From NCBI GenBank assembly GCA_009809945.1, contig WTPW01001144.1:165804-229803 (forward strand): a DNA stretch of 64,000 nt, given 5' to 3'. A program made the translations under genes and the position numbers. The DNA is from Gigaspora margarita (Eukaryota; Glomeromycota; Glomeromycetes; Diversisporales; Gigasporaceae). Below the pieces are notes generated by a model. That model was not told the origin of the DNA. It did no database searches and worked only from the letters and a program-made list of their open reading frames with translations. How positions within the stretch are numbered: position 1 is the first letter of the stretch; every line of letters begins with the position of its first letter. Shown here piece by piece: positions 33,388 to 44,059 of this stretch.

Positions 33388-35065
33388 TAATCCTTACTTT
33401 ATATTTTCTATTAGCATATTTCAAATATAAAATTTATAAAAATTATCCTATTAGCATAATTTCAAATATACTTTAATTAGTAATTAGCTGTTTTCAAATA
33501 TACCTTTTTACTCAATACCTACTTTTCAAATATAACCTTTTTTAAAAAACAGACCTGCATTAGCAATTTTTCAAATATGATATCATATAGATTGTTCAGG
33601 GTCCTAGATGACCCCTATATATGGTAATATATGCAGCCCCTGTTTGGTATACAGATCACAAATTAATTAAAATTTATTAAAATTTATAGCTAAAGCTCAA
33701 AAAAATGCCATTGTCACACTTGGAATTCACCTCTCAAAAGAATTCAGAGACAGATAGTTTATAGTATGAAGACTACAACTATAGTGATATGGCAGGCTAA
33801 TAATAATGTCAGTGTATGACTTAACAGAGAGGATTAAATAAGGCTTTGGTGAAAGAGGCAGCAACACACTTATATATGAAGATATAAGAGGTTAGTTACT
33901 TTACTACAAACAATAAATAACAACAAGAGACACAATTTCTCTTAACTAAACTATAAGATTCTACTAAGAAAATAAAGTGTAATTTATAACATGTATGAGG
34001 ACATGTACAAGGACTTTATTATTCAGTGGGAAATAAGGATTACAAGAGAGANTTCAATTCTAANTAAATGAAAAAAAGGTAAACCAAATCCACTTTGCTA
34101 CAGAGGCAAAAGGAGTGGGTTTATATACATGAATTATAGGTTACAATCTACACTACTAATAACTATTTTATTCTATTTTACAGACTATCTTCTCTAATCG
34201 ATTATGAATTAAAAAGAACAAAAAGAATTATTATGAAAATATTATGAGTAAAAAGAGAAAAGTAAAATGAGCAGTTATGAATTTAGAATTCTGAATGTCT
34301 ATNCCNTGATCATCCAGATTATGCGCATGATCNTGTATGAATGATCGGTGATTTCATAAAATCAGCATTAAATGAAGTCGATGACGATCAAATTCATATG
34401 TTATCGTGAGGGTATTTTCAAGTGTAACACCATTAAATGTACTGTTAGATAAGCAAGCATGTATTTATTGATTTAAATCAAAATTATTGTCCTTTCATAG
34501 TATTTATTTTTCATTAACAGCTAATTACAAAATCTTTATGATCTATATATATTTAATTGTTTAATTCTACATCTAATTCTATGTCTAATCCTATATCTAA
34601 TCCTACATCTACTCAAATTTCTAATATCTTATACTATACTATCTTACACAATATCATTCTAATAAGAAACCTTTGCAACTTTAATATATATTATCTATAA
34701 ATATCTTCAATAATATTATTAATAAATCGCATAGTTAATTAATATTATTATATGCTTTCAATTTTAAAAGAGATTGGTGAAGAGAAATTGAGGAAACAAT
34801 TCAGTCACTTGCATACAAAACGTAAAATATAAAAAATATACGAACTAATTCTTCCCCCTACATTAACGTTATTAAGACTTTTTTTTGTTCAACACAAAGA
34901 TTTTGTCAACGTAGTGATCGTAATTTATTTATAACTTCGATCAGCGAGGTGTAATATGAAAATTGTTGGATTCGAATATATTGTAAGGCAAAGTGAGAAC
35001 TTCACGTTTGTCTAATAATTTCCAAGTTTAACTGATAAGATAATCTACCCGAGCTTCCAAAAAAG
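33388..35065. other. Intergenic DNA with isolated Ns
   Basis: No gene is supported. Single Ns at about 34052, 34064, 34303, 34306 and 34333 mark low-quality consensus. The 33690-34400 stretch is less AT-rich and could be a decayed transposon remnant, but I see no terminal repeats. Confidence 0.4.
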
Positions 35066-35352
35066 GGGATCATGTACCCACGTGATTTTTTGAAAATTTA
35101 GTTAAAATTAGGTTAGAGCCTGTTTAGCATTAGGGTCGGGGTTAGGGTTAGGACAGACGTATAGGTAAAATTGCCTTCCCGGCATTTTTTATTAATGGCC
35201 CAAGATAGGTTTGAACTGCCGTTTTTATGTTGCGTTTTTTTTGTTTTTTGTCTTCTTCGGGCTGATCCGTGTAAACAAAATTTCGCGACTCCGGTTGGTT
35301 GATTTACACAAAAATGTCACATGGGTACATGGTTTTAGACGACCCCCAAAAA
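35066..35352. mobile_element. Inverted-repeat element enclosing a telomere-like tract
   Basis: ATGTACCCACGTGA near 35072 pairs with TCACATGGGTACAT near 35317. GGGGATC and GACCCCC lie just outside these, between A runs. Inside are TTAGGGTCGGGGTTAGGGTT (35130-35150) and CCTTCCCGGCATTTT. It is probably a MITE. Related sequence on the other strand (AACCTTAACCCTAGCTCTAA) is at 62342. Confidence 0.5.
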
Positions 35353-35468
35353 AAGTATAAAAAATATTTCCGAATCAATTGCGTAATGATCTACAAACTC
35401 GGGGCACTCGGGTTCCTACTATCTAATCAGCTATCACGTTATTTAAATCTTGATCTTTAAAAATTTTT

Positions 35469-36046
35469 TTGATTGGTCAAATTATAAAATTCCCACGATT
35501 GTTTTCTTTTTACGGTATTTATTTCATATATGAAAAAAACTTACTTACGCGTATTACACCTTTGTATACGAAAACATCTTATATAAGAAAAAAACTTTAC
35601 TCTCTATATCTTGTATACGAAACAAAAAATGAACTTTCAACTTTTGCTGAACACGGTGACACTTCTACTTTATACCTTATACTTGAATCGTTTCTTGAAG
35701 CTGGTATAAATGTCCCAAAAGATGATAAGAAAGCGTTTGAATGTTATATGAAATCTGAAAATCCTATCGGTCAAGCTCTTGTTGGTGCATGTTATGAAGA
35801 AGGTACAGGAATTTCTAAAGATGAAAAAGAAGCTTTTGAATGGTATTTAAAATCAGCTGAAAAGGTGATTCTCATGGTCAATTCAAACTTGGAACTTGTT
35901 ATCGTGAAGGTAAAGATGTTCCTATAGATGAAAAGAAAGCTTTTGAATGGTTTAAACGATCTGCTGATGGTGGTTCTTATCATGGAAAATATAATGTTGG
36001 AATTTGTTATATGAAAGGTAATGGGGCGATAATTGTATTAATATAA
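35469..36046 (+). pseudogene. Sel1-repeat protein, cassette 1 (frameshifted)
   Basis: This encodes tandem Sel1-like (SLR) alpha-helical repeats, an adaptor fold that in eukaryotes mediates protein-protein contacts. The signature KAFEWYLKSAE, GQALVGACYEEGTGISKDE and GQFKLGTCYREGK blocks recur with a period of about 36 residues. The frame runs openly from about 35469 but its first codon is TTG, so the true start is unknown. A one-base loss in the A run at about 35865 shifts the frame, and reading resumes as GDSHGQFKLGTCY. It ends in a TAA at 36044 after NGAIIVLI. It could be a sequencing error in a homopolymer, but cassettes 2 and 3 are broken too. Relatives in these fungi often carry a kinase domain; none is seen here. 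Confidence 0.7.
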
Positions 36047-36073
36047 TTATCGAGGTACCACATACTAATGGCG

Positions 36074-36144
36074 GTAAGTGAATTGGCTGTTTTTGTTTTA
36101 TTAATTTACTTAATTTTTCTCTAATTTTTTTTTTATTTTAAAAG
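36074..36144 (+). other. Spliceosomal intron, copy 1
   Basis: GTAAGTGAATTGGCTG ... TATTTTAAAAG: canonical donor and acceptor with a pyrimidine-rich 3' half. Near-identical copies sit at 36896-36966 and 37702-37771, each after the ACATACTAATGGCG-like exon end and before GTTCACAG or ATTCACAG. Confidence 0.7.
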
Positions 36145-36217
36145 GTTCACAGTTCACTGAAAATATCGAAAGTATCGAAACGATGATGCAGAAAATTGAA
36201 TTGATTTATGTATATGT

Positions 36218-36868
36218 GAAAAGAAGGCATTTGAGAATTTTTTAAAATCTACCGAAAGTAAAGATTCTAATGGTCAATTTTTTGTTGGAATTTGTTATCA
36301 AATGGTATGGGCGTCTCTAAAGATGAGAAGAAAGCATTCGAATGGTATTTGAAATCCACCGAAAATGAAGATTCGCATGGACAATTTTTCGTTGGAACTT
36401 GTTATCGAAAAGGCTTGGGCGCCTCTAAAGATGAGAAGAAGGCATTCGAATGGTATTCGAAGTCAGCTAATGGCGGAAATCAGAAAGGACAAATTATCGC
36501 TGGATTTTACTATAGCGAAGGCGAATATGTTTGTATAAATGAGAAGAAGGCATTTGAATTGTTTTTGAAATCAGCGAAAAGTGGAGATTCAGACGGTCAA
36601 TTTCTTGTTGGTTTTTACTATAATGACGGTATAGGGTTTCTAAAGATGAAAAGAAATCATTTGAATGGTACTTAAAATCTGCAGAAAACGGAAATCTAAA
36701 GGGCAATTAATCGTTGGAATCTACTTAACAATCGGGCATCTGAAAGAGGTAATACAAGAAAAAAATACACCTGCCCGAAAAATCAAGGCGAAGGATATTA
36801 CCCTGTGGAAAGCGGATATCCCATGCACTGAAGAGAATATTCGCTGGGCGATAATTGTATTAATATAA
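36218..36868 (+). pseudogene. Sel1-repeat protein, cassette 2 (two frameshifts)
   Basis: It carries five to six Sel1 units, for example KKAFEWYSKSANGGNQKGQ and KSAKSGDSDGQFLVGFYY. It is almost base-for-base the same as 37264-37680 in cassette 3. The frame changes once before 36292 and again near 36640, where GIGF should read like the usual G-x-G-V-S-K-D-E. It ends with WAIIVLI and a TAA, the same end as cassette 1. The tandem arrangement, shared introns and shared 3' end show segmental duplication. Whether any cassette is translated is doubtful. Confidence 0.7.
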
Positions 36869-36895
36869 TTATCGAGGTACCACATACTAATGGCG

Positions 36896-36966
36896 GTAAG
36901 TGAATTGGCTGTTTTTGTTCTATTAATTTACTTAATTTTTCTCTAATTTTTTTTTTATTTTAAAAG
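36896..36966 (+). other. Spliceosomal intron, copy 2
   Basis: The same GTAAGTGAATTGGCTG ... TTTTAAAAG sequence as at 36074-36144, differing in only a few bases. Confidence 0.7.
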
Positions 36967-37003
36967 ATTCACAGTTTTTTCTTAGCACTGAAAATATCGA
37001 AAG

Positions 37004-37680
37004 TACAATGTTGGAATTTGTTATATGAAAGGTAATGGTGTTACTAAAGATGAGAATAAAGGATTTAAATGGTTTTTAAAATCTGCTAAAGGGTTATTCA
37101 TTGGATTATGCGCCGTTGGAAAATGTTATATAAGTGGTAGAGGCGTTTTAAAAGATGAAAAAAAGCATTTGAATACTTTACAAAATCAGCTGAAAAAGGT
37201 TATTCTCAAGGATTAATAGCTGTTGGTCTTTGTTATCAAGATGATAGAGGTGTATCCAAAGATGAAAAGAAGGCATTTGAGAATTTTTTAAAATCTACCG
37301 AAAGTGAAGATTCTAATGGTCAATTTCTTGTTAGAATTTGTTAGCAAAATGGTATGGGCGTCTCTAAAGATGAGAAGAAAGCATTCGAATGGTATTTGAA
37401 ATCCGTCGAAAATGAAGATTCGCATGGACAATTTTTTGTTGGAATTTGTTATCGAAAAGGCTTGGGCGTCTCTAAATATGAGAAGAAGGCATTCGAATGG
37501 TATTCGAAGTCAGCTAATGGCGGAAATCAGAAAGGACAAATTATCGCTGGATTTTACTATGGTGAAGGCGAATATGTTTGTAAAAATGAGAAGAAGGCAT
37601 TTGAATTGTTTTTGAAATCAGCAAAAAGTGGAGATTCAGACGGTCAGTTTCTTGTTGGTTTTTACTATAATGAGGTATAG
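37004..37680 (+). pseudogene. Sel1-repeat protein, cassette 3 (stop and frameshift)
   Basis: About seven Sel1 units are present: GICYMKGNGVTKDENKG, then a frame change near 37160, then GLCYQDDRGVSKDEKKAF, an in-frame TAG at about 37342, and a clean stretch 37354-37680 ending YYNEV. The last 410 bp duplicate cassette 2. The in-frame stop occurs where cassette 2 has CYQ. The locus as a whole therefore reads as a decaying tandem array. Confidence 0.7.
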
Positions 37681-37701
37681 GCGTATCACATACTTATGGC
37701 G

Positions 37702-37771
37702 GTAAGTGAATTGGCTGTTTTTGTTTTATTAATTTACTTAATTTTTCTCTAATTTTTTTTTATTTTAAAAG
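37702..37771 (+). other. Spliceosomal intron, copy 3
   Basis: The third copy of the GTAAGTGAATTGGCTG intron, followed by GTTCACGG. Confidence 0.65.
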
Positions 37772-37954
37772 GTTCACGGATTGAAGATAAAAAGACTTAA
37801 GTAAATCAACAAAAGACACAAACGACATAAATCCTTATAATAGACGGGCCACGCAGAAAATGAAGCAAATCAACGGAAGAAATTGCTGAAATATTTTACA
37901 AACAATTTGGAGAATATCTCCCTATTCGAACTATAAAAATCCGGACGAACTGAG

Positions 37955-38732
37955 CAGCATGGGGGACATTCGAATCCGATAACTTCCGGGATCGACGTTA
38001 CACGAGTATTTATATAGTATAGTATTGTAAAACCCGAATTTTCGAGTCTAAGCAAACTTAAAAAAACCATTAATATCGGTTCAACACTTTACTAGTAAAC
38101 CAGTTTCGTAGCGAGCGTCTCTTCAAGAAATCCAGTTGCATCATGTTGCATCACGCGAATAAAAGGTACCGGTAGATCTATTGAGAGTTGAAGTACTATC
38201 TACCGTTAGTAAGAGATAATAAAAATATATTGTACTGCTTAATTCGTGAAGCTTAACGTTATTTTTTCGTTTTTTTTTATTATTATTTAAGTAATCAACT
38301 TGTTTATTTTATTTGTAGGTTTTTGTAGACTGTTTTCGAAAGTTGTTTGTTCTTTAGAAGATGTTTGATTCAATATAAGTCGTTTTATATATACGATAAT
38401 ATAGCTTTGTTGAATTATATGAAATTTTAAAAAAAATATTAATAAAGGACGTGTAACTTGTTACCAGAAACTTTTTTAATTAAGTTTTTGCATTTGTAAG
38501 TTGTATTATAATTCGAACAAATGGTTTTATTCTTTACAACGCGAAGTTATTAATATAATAAAAGAAATTGTAATATTTGAATTGCGCCTGTTGATTAGTT
38601 GAGTTGTTTAATTATTATCTATCTGTTTTTACGAAACGCGTATCACGTGATTTAAAAACAGTTTTATGATTGGTCAACTCCCTCATGATCAAACCCATGC
38701 ATTTCCGAAAAATGAGAAAGTCCCCCATGCTG
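37955..38732. mobile_element. Putative non-autonomous TIR element, CAGCATGGGGGAC ends
   Basis: CAGCATGGGGGAC at 37955 and GTCCCCCATGCTG ending at 38732 are perfect 13-bp inverted repeats. The outside flanks ACGAACTGAG and CTGAACTGAG match in 8 of 10 positions, which would fit a Mutator-like 9-11 bp duplication. The 778-bp interior has no open frame. The TIR is short, so this call is moderate. Confidence 0.5.
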
Positions 38733-38789
38733 CTGAACTGAGCCAGGATCACGATTATCCTCTGCATTAGACGTCATTAATTAAGAAAC

Positions 38790-38876
38790 CTCCGGTGAAA
38801 TTCCGGTCGAAAAAATGATAGCTCCGGCGTAATCCGGTCGAATTAAAGTATAGCTCCGGCGTAATCCGGTTAAATA
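38790..38876 (+). repeat. Tandem repeat AGCTCCGGCGTAATCCGGT
   Basis: Two near-identical units AGCTCCGGCGTAATCCGGT(C/T) about 34 bp apart follow a diverged first unit (CTCCGGTGAAATTCCGGTCG, about 38790). It is locally GC-rich. Confidence 0.65.
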
Positions 38877-38984
38877 TCATTACAAATGTAGGGACCTCGC
38901 ACATTAGGCAGGTCCCATTGACTAAGGATTAATAAAATTGACGCTATCAGCGTCCTGACGATGATCAAGTCGTAAGGTTTAAAA

Positions 38985-39037
38985 AAGAAAAGAAAGAAAA
39001 AAAGAAAAGAAAGAAAGAAAGAAAAAAAAAAAAGAAC
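38985..39037 (+). repeat. AAAG microsatellite
   Basis: A run of AAAGAAAG units. Confidence 0.9.
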
Positions 39038-39091
39038 TATAAAAATCTATTCAATATTAGAAAGTCACGATGGTTTCCTTGCCAAATCAAA

Positions 39092-39400
39092 GGTGGCACA
39101 GACTTCATCCTAGTCGATGAAGGTGCCTGTCGATGGGATTTGTGGAGTGATTGAATAAAGAAACAGCTTGACTACAAAAACTACCAGCAAGCTATACTGG
39201 AAATGGTTGCGGCGGACCTACATGTGGATGACGACGTTAAAGTGTTTGGGGTATTGACGGACATGAGGAATTGGTCCATCTACTTTTTAGATGAGTCTAA
39301 GAGAATCATGTCTGTCAATGTAACTAGTTGCAGAAAAGCGTTCGAACTTTTTGGTAAATTTGTGGCGGATGATGTTGAACATATAGGCATTACGAAGTAA
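39092..39400 (+). pseudogene. C-terminal relic of a Crinkler-type PD-(D/E)XK domain protein
   Basis: A single frame reads GGTDFILVDEGACRWDLWSD, one TGA stop, then QQAILEMVAADLHVDDDVKV, FGVLTDMRNWSIYFLDES and a C-terminus VADDVEHIGITK. The pattern G-x-D-F ... E ... Q-x-x-x-E-M-x-A-A ... (V/F)-x-G-V-x-T-D-x-x-x-W is that of the nuclease-like domain in Crinkler/CRN-type proteins of Glomeromycotina and other eukaryotes (established family pattern, recognised by eye). It is 5'-truncated and carries a stop at about 39152. The end of the gene is triplicated immediately downstream. Confidence 0.5.
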
Positions 39401-39520
39401 AAAGGGCGAAATTTTTGTGGCGGATGATGTTGAACATATAGGCATTACGAAGTAAAAAGGGCGAAATTTTTGTGGCGGATGATGTTGAACATACAGGTAT
39501 CACGAAGTAAAAAGGGCGAA
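39361..39520 (+). repeat. 53-bp tandem triplication of the relic's 3' end
   Basis: TTGTGGCGGATGATGTTGAA followed by CATATAGGCATTACGAAG and TAAAAAGGGCGAAA occurs three times head to tail (about 39359, 39414 and 39470), copying the last 14 codons and stop of the preceding relic. The third copy differs by a few bases. Confidence 0.9.
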
Positions 39521-39539
39521 AATTTTAAATTTAATGTAA

Positions 39540-39725
39540 TGGGGGGTTTTTTTATTATTTTTTTATTTTTTTTTATTTTTTTATTTTTTTTATTTTATTT
39601 TTTTATTTTTTTATTTTCTATTTTATTATTTTTTATTTTTTTTTATTTTTATTTCTATTTGTTTATTTTTTTATTTTTTTTATTTCATTACTTTTATTTC
39701 TATTTTTATTTCTTTTTTTTTGTTT
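39540..39725 (+). repeat. TTTTTATTTT low-complexity tract
   Basis: An almost pure T/A tract of TTTTATTTTT units, giving a spurious Phe-rich open frame. Confidence 0.9.
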
Positions 39726-40358
39726 CTTTAAAAATCATAGATAAGGAATAACACATATTCATTTCCATTTATTAAATTTGTTTATATTTCCATTTTTTAA
39801 ACAATTATATACGTACATATCAAATTATTAGTTGAGTTGCTTCCAATAACTTTATATTATTGAAGCGGTGTAAAAAAAATTATATAAATTTGTTATTTTT
39901 GATTCCAAACCAATTTTAAACAGAAAATTGCTTATTTAAAAGTATCCGGAGTATCAATCTAGTCGCAAGAAATCAATTAAAAGGAGTAGTGATCTAATAT
40001 TCTAGAGTCCCAAATATAAACCTTAAATAAACTAGCATTTAAAAAAAAAAGGGTTATCAGAAAATGAGAGTACATACATCCTTTATATTCCTCGTTCACT
40101 AGACCTCCAGAAACAAGAACATCAACCATCGATGAAAATCTACATTATCGGTAATTTGGCGGCACGTGTAGCCAATCATATGTCAAATTACCTTATTTGC
40201 CAATTTGCCCATAATGGTATTATCCGGCAATTTATGATGATTCGTAAGGAAGTTGTAATTCGTGTAGTATGTATCACGGTAAAAATTAAGGGTTTACCTA
40301 TTTGAAATCCTGACTTTTTACTTATTTAGAAACTCTTTTTTGCAATTGATCGATCATC
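39726..40358. other. Intergenic DNA
   Basis: No gene is seen. A short inverted repeat GGTAATTTGGCGG / CAAATTACC lies at about 40150-40192. Confidence 0.4.
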
Positions 40359-40503
40359 TTGATCATCTTTATCGATCGCAATCATCATAATTTTTTTGAA
40401 AATCCTGACTATTGTAGAACGAAAGGTATTGCAACAGAATACATCAAACTTATTCACATCACTGAAGGCGATGAACTTCGTGATTTACTATTTACACCTA
40501 TGG
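40359..40503 (+). CDS. Possible exon of an unidentified gene
   Basis: The frame reads IDRNHHNFFENPDYCRTKGI then ATEYIKLIHITEGDELRDLL and FTPM, and reaches a GTAAGG donor-like sequence at 40504. The composition looks protein-like, unlike the AT-rich noise nearby. I do not recognise a family and cannot find the neighbouring exons. It lies upstream of the oxidase start on the same strand but is probably a separate remnant. Confidence 0.25.
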
Positions 40504-40720
40504 TAAGGATCCTCTTCCACCTTCTATTTCTGGGACACTTATAACACTTATAGTAATAACATGTAATACCAACACTAACTCTAAATTTATATGTTGAGCA
40601 GAGGAAACAATCAAAATAGAAGTAACAAAAAAAAAAAACAACCGGAGTTCTTCACAACGCACGTACATACTCACGTCTTTGATTATATTTTAACAAAAAC
40701 AGATAATTATTTTTTTAACC

Positions 40721-43175
40721 ATGATTCTCTCTAAAAGTTTATCATTATGGTCTATTTTATGCATACTCTCTTTACTAAATAGCTTAGTATTTATACTAGC
40801 ATCACCTGTCAAAAAGCGTGCTTATGTTCCAGAAACAAAAACTTTTTATCTTCATCTCTACATAGCAAAACTTTCACCAGATGGATTTGAAAGAGTTGTT
40901 TGGACTGTGAATGGTTTATACCTTTTTAAGAATTGAAATATAAAAGATTTTTTTAATTCATCAAAGTCATTAAATATTTTGCTTACTGGTAAATTAATAA
41001 ATAAATCACAGGAACATACCCTGGACCAACACTTGTTGTAACAAAAGGCGATAGACTTGTAATCCACGTAATCAATAATTTAGGAGTATCAACATCGGTA
41101 AATTGATATCTTATCATCAATTAATCATTTAACTTTTTAAAAACATTATTAAGAGAACAAATTGTTCTTGCGCTTAGATTCATTATCATGGATTTTTTCA
41201 ACGGGGTACTAATTGGTATGATGGAGTTCCTGGACAAACGCAATGTCCAATACCCAACAATACAACGTTTATCTACAATTTTACTGTTCCAGATCAAAGT
41301 GGCACTTTTTGGTAGTAAGTATCTAAAAGTTATACCATTTACTTACTTTAAATTTTGTAAACTTCATCTCTAACTATAGTTAAAGTCATAGTCATCATCT
41401 GGCACAGTACGTTGACGGTGTTCTAGGTGCCATCATCGTCAAAGATCCTGATGATCCATATCAAAATTATTATGACGAAGAAGTAGTGATTCTTCTGTCG
41501 GATTGGTATCATAATGAAACATTCACTTTATTGAATTATTATTTGTCTCCAGCAAGTAAGGGATTAGAACCTCGACCAGATAATGGACTAATTAATGGAA
41601 GGAATAATTATAATTGTAAATGGGCATCTGTCTCTTATAAATGCATTGATAATGCTGGTCTTTCGAAGTTTAATTTCGTTCCTGGAAAGAGATATCGTTT
41701 GAGAATCATAAATACTAGGTAATTTTAAAATCCAAATTTCCGGCAAATTAAATTAAAATAACAATTTTAAAAATATTAAAAGTTAAAAAATTTTATAATT
41801 TATATAGCGCACTTTTAAGTTTTACATTTTCAATTGATGAACATGCAATGGATGTAATTGAAGTAGAAGGAATGATGACAAAAAGACACACAATACACCG
41901 CCTTATTATTAACGTAGCACAACGTTATTCAGTAATTGTAACTGCTGATAAACTAGTTTCAAATTTTTGGATGAGAGCAGATTTACAAATTACATGTTAT
42001 AATGCAATTGGAATTGAATATCTCAATCCTTATGTAAAAGCCATAGTTCATTATGAAGGGGCTAATCATTTGGATCCTACAACAAAAGGATGGGCGGACA
42101 ATCTTAACCGTCTTAATAATTGTATCGATTTGAACACATCAGATCTTAAACCATTTTTCCCAGAAAATGTTCCAGCAAAAGCTGACCAGACAATATATCT
42201 TAATGCTTCTATCGAAAAAGATGCTTCAAATGTTTACAGAGGAGTTGTTAATGGTAGCACATACGTAGTTGATGTAGAAAATCCAACTATAAATCAAATC
42301 CTGTTTAAAAACCAAACTTTATTTCAACCAAATCAAAATATTATTGGTCAATTTAATACTTCCCAAGTTATTGATATTGTGGCATATAGTGAGTATCAAA
42401 ATTTCTAAGGATACTGTAATGGAATTTGAAATTATCTGCTTCTTACATTTGTTTGTCATAATTTAGATGGTGTTACTGGAGAACATCCATTTCATTTGGT
42501 AAGCATATTAGGCATTATTATATATAATAACCATGATTTTGGTCCTTACTCATATAAATGAATTTTAGCATGGTCACACGTTCTGGGTACTTGGTTCAGG
42601 TCCGGTTGATACTAAGCCAGATTTTTCAAAATTAAATATATTTGATCCAATTAAACGTGATACCGCAACAATACCTAATAAAGGGTATGAAGTTTTTTTT
42701 TCTTCATGAAAATATCTTAAATTCTATGGGTTTTACAAATATTGTTTTGAAATCAGATGGATTGTGATCAGATTTGAAGCAAATAATCCTGGAATATGGG
42801 GTTTCCATTGTCACATTGAGGTAACAACAGTTTTACTGTATTTAATGAATATTTAAATATTTGCTATATAATTAAGTTTGCGTAAAATCATTTTGTATAA
42901 ATAAATTTTATTAGTGGCATGTTGAAGCAGGATTGGTCGCTCAATTTATTGAACTACCTCATGAACTCAGGAAATTAAAACCACCAGCCGATTGGGAACA
43001 GTTATGCATTAAATCACCCAATCCTTATAATGATTTAATACTCCAGTCTGAACAAAGAACCATTATTGATGATATGCGTAATGTTGATACGTTGATAAAA
43101 AATCTTGGTTGGAATTGGGGAGAATTGGAATTTAATTGGAATTATTTATTAGTGTATTTTTTAAATATATTTTAA
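40721..43175 (+). CDS. Secreted multicopper oxidase (laccase/ferroxidase-like), nine exons
   Basis: This enzyme couples one-electron oxidation of phenols or Fe(II) to reduction of oxygen to water. Nine exons join in frame to 600 codons, the usual size: 40721-40913, 41012-41097, 41178-41314, 41386-41718, 41808-42388, 42467-42498, 42569-42684, 42757-42820 and 42915-43175. All eight introns are GT-AG and short. The N-terminus (residues 1-28) is a signal peptide ending near LAS, followed by a KKR site. All four copper motifs are intact: [43 protein letters not shown] and [13 protein letters not shown]; the last gives the type 1 Cys-His pair with a probable Leu axial ligand. NXT/NXS glycosylation sites are frequent. 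Substrate (iron versus phenols) cannot be told. The intron 1 donor, GTTTAT, is non-ideal. This is the only clearly intact protein gene in the window. Confidence 0.93.
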
Positions 43176-43185
43176 TTCTGCATCC

Positions 43186-44051
43186 TAAAGAATGTTGCCG
43201 TAATTCAAATTATAATATGTAGTAATGTAGTAATTATTTATTACAAAAAGTAGTAATTGCAATAATATTTACTACATGTAGTAAATATTATTACATGTAG
43301 TAATATTTTATTATATGTAATTATTATTACAAGTAGTAATTATTATTACAAGTAGTAATTATTATTACAAGTAGTAATTATTATTACAAGTAGTAATAAT
43401 TATTACAAATAGTAATTATTATTACAAGTATAATGTATTAATATATTATCTTAAATAAACTACTACATAATATTCTGTGCCTAATTTTTTTTTGCAAGTA
43501 TAAATAATTAAGAATAATAGATCAGGCTAGAACAATGATTCAATAAAGCAATTGTAAGTCCCAGAAGTGAATTTATAATGTAATCTATTGCAAATTCTAG
43601 GTCTTAGTTCAGTTGGCATGACAACTTCAAAGCCACAAATGTTGCGGCTTTCATGAATAACTAAACGGTATAGTAAAACCCCATAAACATAATTCTTAGA
43701 CCTTGCCTTATAAAAATCTGCGTAAATGCACTTTGTATTATGAATGTTTTAAAATACTATGAAGTAACTTTAATCTGCTAGATTACTACATTACTACATN
43801 TAGTAAAGATTACTACATGTAGTAATATTTACTACATATAGTAATATTTACTACATGTAGTAATATTTCTACATGTAGTAATATTTACTACATGTAGTAA
43901 TATTTACTACATGTAGTAATATTTATTACATGTAGTAATATTTACTACATGTAATAATTATTACTACAATTATGGTTTCAAAAAAGTCATTGTAAAAATA
44001 TATGTAGTAAATATAATTGTAGTAATTAGCTAATTACGGCGACATTCTTTA
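43186..44051. mobile_element. hAT-like MITE just past the oxidase stop codon
   Basis: The ends are TAAAGAATGTTGCCGTAATT ... AATTACGGCGACATTCTTTA, flanked by perfect 8-bp duplications CTGCATCC (43178-43185 and 44052-44059). The 866-bp element has two tandem arrays: about 43290-43430 (AAGTAGTAATTATTATTAC) and about 43790-43960 (TACATGTAGTAATATTTAC). Between them is a less repetitive 350-bp core that contains TTAGTTCAGTTGGCATGAC. It lies 10 bp after the oxidase stop codon, so it must sit in the 3' UTR or polyadenylation region. Confidence 0.9.
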
Positions 44052-44059
44052 CTGCATCC

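Noticed and set aside
33690..34520. An LTR retrotransposon or solo LTR
   Set aside because: Composition differs from its surroundings, but no paired TG...CA termini, primer-binding site or target duplication could be found.
43595..43625. TTAGTTCAGTTGGCATGAC as a tRNA-derived SINE head
   Set aside because: It resembles an A box, but I found no B box at the right distance and it lies inside a MITE.
43290..43960. Regular TACTACATGTAGTAATATT units resembling a CRISPR array
   Set aside because: The units abut without unique spacers, are palindromic, lie inside a MITE with an 8-bp duplication, and the genome is eukaryotic.
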